Origin: an uncultured Maricaulis sp. | GTDB taxonomy: Bacteria; Pseudomonadota; Alphaproteobacteria; Caulobacterales; Maricaulaceae | Assembly (NCBI RefSeq): GCF_947259345.1 | Contig: NZ_CAMYLS010000033.1 | Coordinates: forward strand, 62,001-126,000 | Length of the DNA: 64,000 nucleotides | Direction: 5' to 3' | Part shown: positions 57,865-64,000 of the stretch, piece by piece | Layout: every line of letters begins with the position of its first letter | Numbering within the stretch: position 1 is the stretch's first letter | Made by a program: the position numbers and the translations under genes | Notes under the pieces: generated by a model | The model's database searches: none | The model's input: the letters and a program-made list of their open reading frames with translations, nothing else | What the model was told of the DNA's origin: nothing

Positions 57865-59883
57865 ATGTCGAACCAGAACTCCGATTCCGACCTGTTTGGC
57901 GGCGCCCCGGCGCCGACCCCGTCCAAGGCTCCGGCCCCGGGTTATTCAGCGGCCCATATCGAGGTCCTCGAAGGACTTGAGGCCGTGCGCCGTCGCCCGG
58001 GCATGTATATCGGCGGGACGGATGAACGTGCCTATCATCACCTCTTTGCCGAAATCCTCGACAATTCCATGGACGAGGCAGTGGCCGGCTGGGCCGACCG
58101 GATCGAGGTCGCTCTCGACGAGGACGGCTACATCACCGTCACCGATAATGGACGGGGCATCCCGGTCGATCCGCACCCCAAATATCCCGACAAATCGGCT
58201 CTGGAAGTCGTTCTGACGGTCCTGCATGCCGGCGGCAAGTTTTCTGACAGCGCCTACAAGACGTCCGGCGGCCTGCATGGCGTCGGCATTTCCGTCGTGA
58301 ACGCACTTTCGGAAGTCCTCGATGTCGAGGTTGCGCGCGAAAAGACGTTGTGGACGCAGTCCTATTCCCGCGGCCTGCCACAAGGCAAGCTGGTCAATGC
58401 CGGCTCCGTCGCCAATCGCCGCGGCACCAAGATCCGCTTTTTGCCCGATCGCCAGATTTTCGGCGACAAAATGTCGGTCAAACCGGCCCGCATTTATGCC
58501 ATGGCTCGCTCGAAGGCCTTCCTGCGCCGCGGCGTGAAGATCCAGTGGCGCTGCCCACAAAGCCTGGTCGAAGGCTCGGATATACCGGCAGAGGACATTC
58601 TCTGCTTCCCGGGCGGCCTGGCTGACCGGATGGTCGAGATGGCTGACAAGCGCGCCCTCATCACGGCTGAAGCCTTCACCGGGCGGGTCGAGCGCGAGGA
58701 TGGGGCTGGCGGCGTGGAGTGGGCCATCACCTGGTCCGGCAATGGTTATGGCGGCGATGCGGACGGTTTTTGCCAATCCTATTGCAACACGGTCCCGACC
58801 CCGCAGGGCGGTACGCATGAGCAAGGCCTCCGGGCCGCCCTCTCCAAGGGACTGCGCGCCTATGCCGAACACACCCACGCCAAAAAGGCCGCTCAGATCA
58901 CGGCTGAAGACGTCTTGGGCGGTGCGGGCGCGCTGGTTTCGGTCTTCATCGGCGATCCGGAATTCCAGGGCCAAACCAAGGAACGACTGGCGACACCTGA
59001 AGCGACCAAGCTGGTGGAAACCGCGGTGCGCGACCAGTTCGATCACTGGCTCGCTGGCTCGCCGAAGGAAGCGGCCAAACTGGTCGAGTTCGCGATCGAA
59101 CGCGCCGATGACCGCATGCGCCGGCGCAAGGAAAAGAACGTCAAGCGCCAGACGGCCTCGCGCCGCCTGCGCCTGCCGGGCAAGCTGGCCGACTGTTCAC
59201 GCGCCGATGCCGACGGGACCGAACTCTTCTTGGTTGAGGGTGACTCGGCTGGCGGCTCGGCCAAGCAGGCCCGGTCACGCCAGACCCAGGCCATCCTTCC
59301 GCTGCGCGGCAAAATCCTGAATGTCGCCTCGGCAACCGCGGACAAGATTTCGGCCAATCAGGAAATCAGTGATCTCCTGCTCGCGCTGGGTTGCCAGACG
59401 GGCAGCAAGTTCAAGCTGGAAGAATTGCGCTATGAGCGCGTCGTGATCATGACCGACGCCGATGTCGACGGGGCCCATATTGCCGCGCTTCTGATCACGT
59501 TCTTCTATCGCTCCATGCCCGAACTCATTCATTCGGGACGGCTCTTCCTGGCCCAGCCGCCACTTTATCGCCTGACCCAGGGCACGCGCACGCTCTATGC
59601 CCGCGATGACGCCCATCGCGAACAATTGATCCGTGACGAATTCAAGGCCAACAGCAAGATCGACGTGGGCCGGTTCAAGGGTCTCGGTGAAATGACACCA
59701 AGCCAGCTCAAGCAGACGACCATGGATCCGGCGGTGCGAACGCTCGCCCGCGTCGTGATCAATGAGGATGACCTGCCGAGCCTGGAAGCCCTGGTCGAAA
59801 CCCTGATGGGCAAGAAGCCGGAAGCGCGTTTCAAGTTCATCCAGGACAATGCCAGCTTCGTCACCGAAGACCTCGATCTCTAG
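57865..59883 (+). CDS. parE: DNA topoisomerase IV subunit B
   Basis: ParE is the ATPase subunit of topoisomerase IV, which decatenates daughter chromosomes. The 672 residues contain the GHKL ATPase motifs (EILDNSMDEAVAGWA, VTDNGRGIPVD, TSGGLHGVGISVVNALSE) and the TOPRIM region (TELFLVEGDSAGGSAKQARSRQTQAILPLRGKILNV, MTDADVDGAHIAALLITFF). DNA gyrase B is about 800 residues and has a different motif spacing; length and the QTQAILPLRGKILNV region fit ParE. The N-terminus has a short Pro/Ala-rich extension (residues 8-28). The ATG at 57865 follows GGACAG; a GTG five codons upstream is possible. It lies 110 bases after the autotransporter terminator. Confidence 0.94.
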   Translation: MSNQNSDSDLFGGAPAPTPSKAPAPGYSAAHIEVLEGLEAVRRRPGMYIGGTDERAYHHLFAEILDNSMDEAVAGWADRIEVALDEDGYITVTDNGRGIPVDPHPKYPDKSALEVVLTVLHAGGKFSDSAYKTSGGLHGVGISVVNALSEVLDVEVAREKTLWTQSYSRGLPQGKLVNAGSVANRRGTKIRFLPDRQIFGDKMSVKPARIYAMARSKAFLRRGVKIQWRCPQSLVEGSDIPAEDILCFPGGLADRMVEMADKRALITAEAFTGRVEREDGAGGVEWAITWSGNGYGGDADGFCQSYCNTVPTPQGGTHEQGLRAALSKGLRAYAEHTHAKKAAQITAEDVLGGAGALVSVFIGDPEFQGQTKERLATPEATKLVETAVRDQFDHWLAGSPKEAAKLVEFAIERADDRMRRRKEKNVKRQTASRRLRLPGKLADCSRADADGTELFLVEGDSAGGSAKQARSRQTQAILPLRGKILNVASATADKISANQEISDLLLALGCQTGSKFKLEELRYERVVIMTDADVDGAHIAALLITFFYRSMPELIHSGRLFLAQPPLYRLTQGTRTLYARDDAHREQLIRDEFKANSKIDVGRFKGLGEMTPSQLKQTTMDPAVRTLARVVINEDDLPSLEALVETLMGKKPEARFKFIQDNASFVTEDLDL

Positions 59884-60002
59884 CCTTTGAGGGCGCACTG
59901 CGGTGTGTCGGTTGCATCAGGGCACTGCCCGGTGAGTGGACAAGTGCGCCCACCGCGCTAGCCTCTCGCGCAAGCAAGAACCAGAATCACGAGGGGAAGC
60001 CG

Positions 60003-62618
60003 ATGATCTGTACACGCGCACTCAAGAATGCCCTGCTGAGCGCCAGCCTTGTGGCAGGCAGCCTCGGCGGCATGGCCATGGCCGAGCCGATCGAATTCTT
60101 CCAGGTCGAGGGCGTCAATTATGATCTGTCCGTCCCCGCTCCTGAGGATGTAATCGGTTGGGGCGTTGGCGACCGTCCGGTGCGGCACGACCAGCTCGTG
60201 GCCTATCTCTCCGAAGTCGCCAACGGGTCTGATCGCATCTCGGTCGAGACCATCGGCTATACACATGAACATCGACCGATTCTCTTTTTCGTCGTCACCT
60301 CGCCGGAAAACCATGCCCGCATCGACGATATTCGAACCCGACATCTGGCCTCGCTCGAACCGGGCGCGCCAGCCAGCGACGGTCCGGCCATACTGTGGCT
60401 GAATTACGGGGTTCATGGCGCCGAATCCGCCGGTATGGACGCGTCCATACCAACACTCTACCACCTTGCCGCCGCCCAGGGCCCGGAGATCGAAGCGACG
60501 CTGGATGACAGCGTCATCCTGATCACCGCCATCTTCAATCCCGATGGCCATTCGCGCCGGGTCAATCATGTGGAGACCTTCGGCGGCGACGTCCCCGTCA
60601 CCGACCCGGATCACGAACAGCACAATTTATGGACCGCAGCGCGGACCAATCACTACTGGTTCGACCTCAACCGCCAATGGCTGCTGCAGACACAGCCGGA
60701 ATCACAAGCTTGGCTGGAGCAGTGGCATGCGTGGAAGCCGCAAGTGTCCGCCGACTTCCACGAGATGGGCACGGAAAGCACCTTCTATTTCCACCCCGGT
60801 GAACCGCTGCGCCGCAACCCGCTTATCCCCGAGCGGGCGCGTGACCTCACCCTGGGGATTGCCCAGCACCATATCGACTTTCTCGACAGCGAGGCCCGTC
60901 TTTATACCTCCGAGGAAGGCTTCGATAATTTCTATGTCGGCAAGGGCTCGACCTATCCCCAGGTCAATGGCTCGCTCGGCATCCTCTTCGAGATCGGCGC
61001 CGCGCGCGGCGGCCTGATCGAGGCCGAACGCGGCCTGGTCAGCCATGGCGATAATGTGCGCACCCATTTCCGCACCTCACTGACCACGATTGAAGGCGGC
61101 ATTGCCGGCCATGACGAGATCGCGGCTTATCAGCGTGAGTTCTTCGCCACCTCCGCCAACGAGGCCGGACGCGATCGAGATCGCGGCTTTGTCTTTACCG
61201 CGGAGGGTGACCCGGCCCGCGCCAACATGTTTGTCGATCTCCTGAATAGACACGATATCCGGGTCAATCGACTGGCCCGCGATGTGCGCAGCAATGGCCG
61301 CACCTATCGCGCCGGCGAGAGCTTCGTCGTCGAGCTGGCCCAGCCGCAATACACAATGATCCGGTCCATGTTCGACCAGCCCACCGCGTTCGACGAAAAC
61401 ATCTTCTACGACGTCTCCGGCTGGACCCTGCCTCTGGCCTACGACCTCGACTACACCGCCCTTGGCCGCGACTGGTCGACCGATCTGCTCGGCGCGGAAA
61501 CAGGCCCGGCGGAACTGGCCCAGCCGGCTCCGCCGCGGTCGAGCTATGGCTATGTCCTTCGCTGGTCAGACTATTATGCACCGCGCGCCCTCTACCGGCT
61601 CCTGGATGCGGATATCCGCGTTCGCGTCGCGACCGAGCCGGCCACCATTGCCACGCACATGGGTGCCACCGAGTTTGGACCGGGCGCGGTCTTCGTGCCC
61701 CTGGTCGGACAGGAGTCCGATCGCGAGGCCATTCATCAAATGGTCGCATCGATCGCCGGGGAAGACGGTGTTGCCGTCCATGCCGTGACATCCGGTTCGA
61801 CGGCGGCCGGATCACCCGACCTGGGCGACGGCAATGGCTTCCGTGCGGTCCGCCGTCCCGAAGTCCTCGTGCTCTTTGATGATGGGCTGACAAGCTATGA
61901 TGCCGGCGAAGTCTGGCATCAGCTTGATCATCGCATGCAGATCCCGGTCACCCTGCGTCGCAAAAATGATCTCAGTGGCCTCGACTGGTCGCGCTACACC
62001 CACATGGTGATTGTCGGTGGCGGCAATACCAGCCTGCCCGCTCGCAGCGCGGAGCGGGTCGAGCAGTGGATCCGCGAGGATGGCGGCGTCCTCGTCACCA
62101 TGCGCCAGGCCTCGGTCATGGCGCAGGCGACCTTCTTCGACATGGAGTCCGAAGACGAGGCCGACGAGGCTGCCGACAGTGAGACGCCGGATCGCCGCAA
62201 TTATGCGGACATCGGGGTTGATGATGCCGAGCATGTGATTGGCGGGGCGATCTTCCAGACCGATCTGGACCCCTCCCACCCGATCGGGTTCGGCTATGGC
62301 GACCGCCTGCTTCCGGTTCACCGCAACACGACGCTTACCTTGCAGCGGCCGGAGGACAATCCTTTCGCCGTGGTGGCGCAGTATACCGATGAGCCGCTGA
62401 TGTCGGGCTATGCCTCGCAAATGCGCCAGGACGAGATCAGCGGCACGCCGGCCCTGATCGCCCAGCGCCTGGGTCGCGGCAGCGTCGTAATGTTCGCGGA
62501 CAATCCGATGTTCCGCGCCACTTTCCGGGGCACCGAGCGGGCCTTCATGAATGCGATCTTCTTTGGCTCGCTGATCGATCGCCCCTATGGCGATTACGAT
62601 GACGAGAACCATCACTAA
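60003..62618 (+). CDS. secreted M14-family zinc carboxypeptidase-like protein
   Basis: The 871-residue protein has a signal peptide (about 1-27, ending AMA) and an N-terminal M14 peptidase domain. Zinc ligands are His138 and Glu141 (NYGVHGAESAG, the HxxE motif), and the next histidine is probably His218 in NHYWFDLNR, or His253 in SADFHEMGTES; the substrate arginine is likely in DLNRQW. After about residue 400 there is a long C-terminal region of unknown fold that contains an acidic stretch (ESEDEADEAADSETPD) and ends RATFRGTERAFMNAIFFGSLIDRPYGDY. Such long M14 proteins are common in marine bacteria for peptide scavenging. The ATG at 60003 has a GGGGAAG ribosome site. An amidohydrolase gene follows on the same strand. 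Confidence 0.87.
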   Translation: MICTRALKNALLSASLVAGSLGGMAMAEPIEFFQVEGVNYDLSVPAPEDVIGWGVGDRPVRHDQLVAYLSEVANGSDRISVETIGYTHEHRPILFFVVTSPENHARIDDIRTRHLASLEPGAPASDGPAILWLNYGVHGAESAGMDASIPTLYHLAAAQGPEIEATLDDSVILITAIFNPDGHSRRVNHVETFGGDVPVTDPDHEQHNLWTAARTNHYWFDLNRQWLLQTQPESQAWLEQWHAWKPQVSADFHEMGTESTFYFHPGEPLRRNPLIPERARDLTLGIAQHHIDFLDSEARLYTSEEGFDNFYVGKGSTYPQVNGSLGILFEIGAARGGLIEAERGLVSHGDNVRTHFRTSLTTIEGGIAGHDEIAAYQREFFATSANEAGRDRDRGFVFTAEGDPARANMFVDLLNRHDIRVNRLARDVRSNGRTYRAGESFVVELAQPQYTMIRSMFDQPTAFDENIFYDVSGWTLPLAYDLDYTALGRDWSTDLLGAETGPAELAQPAPPRSSYGYVLRWSDYYAPRALYRLLDADIRVRVATEPATIATHMGATEFGPGAVFVPLVGQESDREAIHQMVASIAGEDGVAVHAVTSGSTAAGSPDLGDGNGFRAVRRPEVLVLFDDGLTSYDAGEVWHQLDHRMQIPVTLRRKNDLSGLDWSRYTHMVIVGGGNTSLPARSAERVEQWIREDGGVLVTMRQASVMAQATFFDMESEDEADEAADSETPDRRNYADIGVDDAEHVIGGAIFQTDLDPSHPIGFGYGDRLLPVHRNTTLTLQRPEDNPFAVVAQYTDEPLMSGYASQMRQDEISGTPALIAQRLGRGSVVMFADNPMFRATFRGTERAFMNAIFFGSLIDRPYGDYDDENHH

Positions 62619-62742
62619 TGGCGTTAAGCCGGCGCGAGCATCGCAGCTGTCAGTTCCGCGTTTGACGCCGCGAGCGCGACAGCGTTCAATTGCACAATCT
62701 CGTTCGGACCTCTCGTGCCGAACGCCAAGTGGGGAATAGACA

Positions 62743-64000
62743 ATGACACGCAAGGCATGGATGCCAGCTCTGGCGGCGACCGCCGTTTTGAGTCTGGCGG
62801 CGTGCAGTTCCGGCACCGACTCCGATGGTTCCGGTTCTGCCTCGTCGGACACGGATGTTGTCCGGCACAGTCTCGATCCGTTTCCGTCCACCTATGCGGC
62901 CCGGGAGAGCGGTACCACGCTCATTCGCGGCGGAACGGTGCTCGACGGAATTGGCGGCGAGATTGAAAATGGCGATGTGCTGATCGAGAATGGCCGTATC
63001 AGCGCGGTCGGCACCGGTCTGGAAGCGCCCGAAGGCGCCACCGTGATCGATGCCACCGGGCGCTATGTGACGCCAGGCGTGGTCGATATTCACTCCCACC
63101 TCGGTGCCTATCCGTCTCCCAGCGTCAGCGCGCACAGCGATGGCAATGAAGCCACCCAGCCGGTCACGGCCGAAGTCTGGGTAGAGCACAGCGTCTGGCC
63201 GCAGGACCCCGGCTTCGAAGCCGCCCTCGCCGGCGGTGTGACCACGCTTCACATTCTGCCCGGCTCCGCCAATCTCTTTGGCGGACGCGGTGTCACCTTG
63301 CGCAATGTTTCAGCCCGCACGGTCCAGGAAATGAAATTCCCGGACGCGCCCTACACGCTGAAAATGGCCTGTGGTGAAAACCCGTCACGCGTTTATGGCA
63401 ATCGGGGCCAATCCCCGGCCACCGACATGGGCAATATGGCCGGATATCGCGCTGCCTGGATCCGGGCCTCCGACTACCGCGACAGCTGGCATGAGTATTG
63501 GGAAGCCGCCGAAAATGGCGAGGATGCCACGGCGCCGACCCGCGATCTTGAGCTGGAAACCCTGATGGGTGTCCTGGACGGCGAAATCCTGATCCAGATG
63601 CATTGCTACCGGGCTGACCAAATGGCGCAGGTCATGGATCTGTCCGAGGAATTTGGTTACCAGGTCACGACCTTCCATCATGCGGTCGAAGCCTACAAAA
63701 TCCCTGACCTTCTCGCCGAGAACGGCGCTTGCGCCGCGGTCTGGGCCGATTGGGGCGGATTCAAGATGGAAGCCTATGACGCCATCCGCGAGAACCTCGC
63801 CCTGACCCATGCAAACGGGGCCTGCGCGATGATCCATTCGGACAGCGATATGGGTATCCAGCGCCTCAATCAGGAAGTCGCCAAGGCGCTCGGTGATGGT
63901 CGCCGTGCCGGCCTCGAAATTTCCGACGGCGAAGCCTGGGCCTGGCTGTCCTCGAACCCGGCGCAGGCGCTGGGTATCGCGGATCAGACCGGCAGCCTGC
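62743..64000 (+). CDS. lipoprotein amidohydrolase (runs off window end)
   Basis: The visible 419 residues start MTRKAWMPALAATAVLSLAACSSG: a lipoprotein signal with acylated Cys21, then a Ser/Gly/Asp-rich linker. From about residue 55 the metal-dependent amidohydrolase fold begins: TLIRGGTVLDGIGGEIENGDVLIENGRISAVG (the beta-sandwich) and VTPGVVDIHSHLGAYPSP with metal ligands His117 and His119. Later parts include QMHCYRADQ, TFHHAVEAYKIPDLLAENGACAAVW and MIHSDSDMGIQRLNQEVAKAL with the typical late Asp. It resembles imidazolonepropionase/dihydroorotase-like periplasmic hydrolases. The ATG at 62743 has a GGGGAATA ribosome site. It may be co-transcribed with the M14 peptidase gene 124 bases upstream. 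The substrate is unknown. Confidence 0.88.
   Translation, partial: MTRKAWMPALAATAVLSLAACSSGTDSDGSGSASSDTDVVRHSLDPFPSTYAARESGTTLIRGGTVLDGIGGEIENGDVLIENGRISAVGTGLEAPEGATVIDATGRYVTPGVVDIHSHLGAYPSPSVSAHSDGNEATQPVTAEVWVEHSVWPQDPGFEAALAGGVTTLHILPGSANLFGGRGVTLRNVSARTVQEMKFPDAPYTLKMACGENPSRVYGNRGQSPATDMGNMAGYRAAWIRASDYRDSWHEYWEAAENGEDATAPTRDLELETLMGVLDGEILIQMHCYRADQMAQVMDLSEEFGYQVTTFHHAVEAYKIPDLLAENGACAAVWADWGGFKMEAYDAIRENLALTHANGACAMIHSDSDMGIQRLNQEVAKALGDGRRAGLEISDGEAWAWLSSNPAQALGIADQTGSL

Overview
The window comes from the chromosome of a GC-rich alphaproteobacterium. The gene content and order (dnaE, lolC/lolD, proS, the complete nuo operon followed by birA-coaX-rnj, nnr-glnB-glnA, tig-clpP-clpX-lon), the GTTC-N7-GTTC LexA sites and a sidA-like gene next to dnaE all point to the Caulobacterales/Maricaulales. 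A marine Maricaulis-like member of the Hyphomonadaceae sensu lato is my best guess; the genus is inference. It is almost entirely core chromosome: there are no insertion sequences, prophage, CRISPR arrays or rRNA, but three tRNA genes (Asp-GTC, Val-TAC, Leu-TAG).

Layout. 1-6797: the N-terminal part of dnaE, a 31-codon SOS-type gene with a LexA-controlled promoter, lolD, lolC and proS, all on the minus strand. They are followed upstream by an AbgT transporter, which together with a 420-bp non-coding stretch holding a long inverted repeat looks inserted into an otherwise core block. 6459-25397: one very long minus-strand transcription unit, nuoA to nuoN with a small lipoprotein gene between nuoD and nuoE, then birA, coaX, rnj, mce and a DUF1467 gene. 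25658-29777: small membrane proteins, a DUF599 protein, a second AbgT transporter and a stand-alone EAL protein whose start codon lies in one arm of a 13-bp inverted repeat. 29779-36593: DEAD-box helicase, PF10118 protein, divergent bioA/bioFD, two tRNAs and a TetR regulator. 36857-44679: pheA behind an aromatic-codon leader-peptide attenuator, then lon, clpX, clpP and tig. 45147-48462: a cryptic protein that may be a degenerate GGDEF/EAL, a TPMT-like methyltransferase and a MATE exporter. 48585-54349: maeB, nnr, glnB, glnA. 54519-64000: a 1058-residue autotransporter, parE, a secreted M14 peptidase and a truncated lipoprotein amidohydrolase.

How it fits together. Nuo is the respiratory entry point for NADH. 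The tig-clpP-clpX-lon block is the protein folding and quality-control module. glnB-glnA is the nitrogen-sensing and assimilation pair. bioA/bioF/bioD plus the short BirA make and attach biotin, while coaX starts CoA synthesis. The items most worth following up are the sidA-like SOS gene (837-932), the pheA attenuator (38040-38158), the start-codon hairpin of the EAL gene (28870-28945), the lipoprotein embedded in the nuo operon (22147-22614) and the cryptic 408-residue protein (45147-46373).
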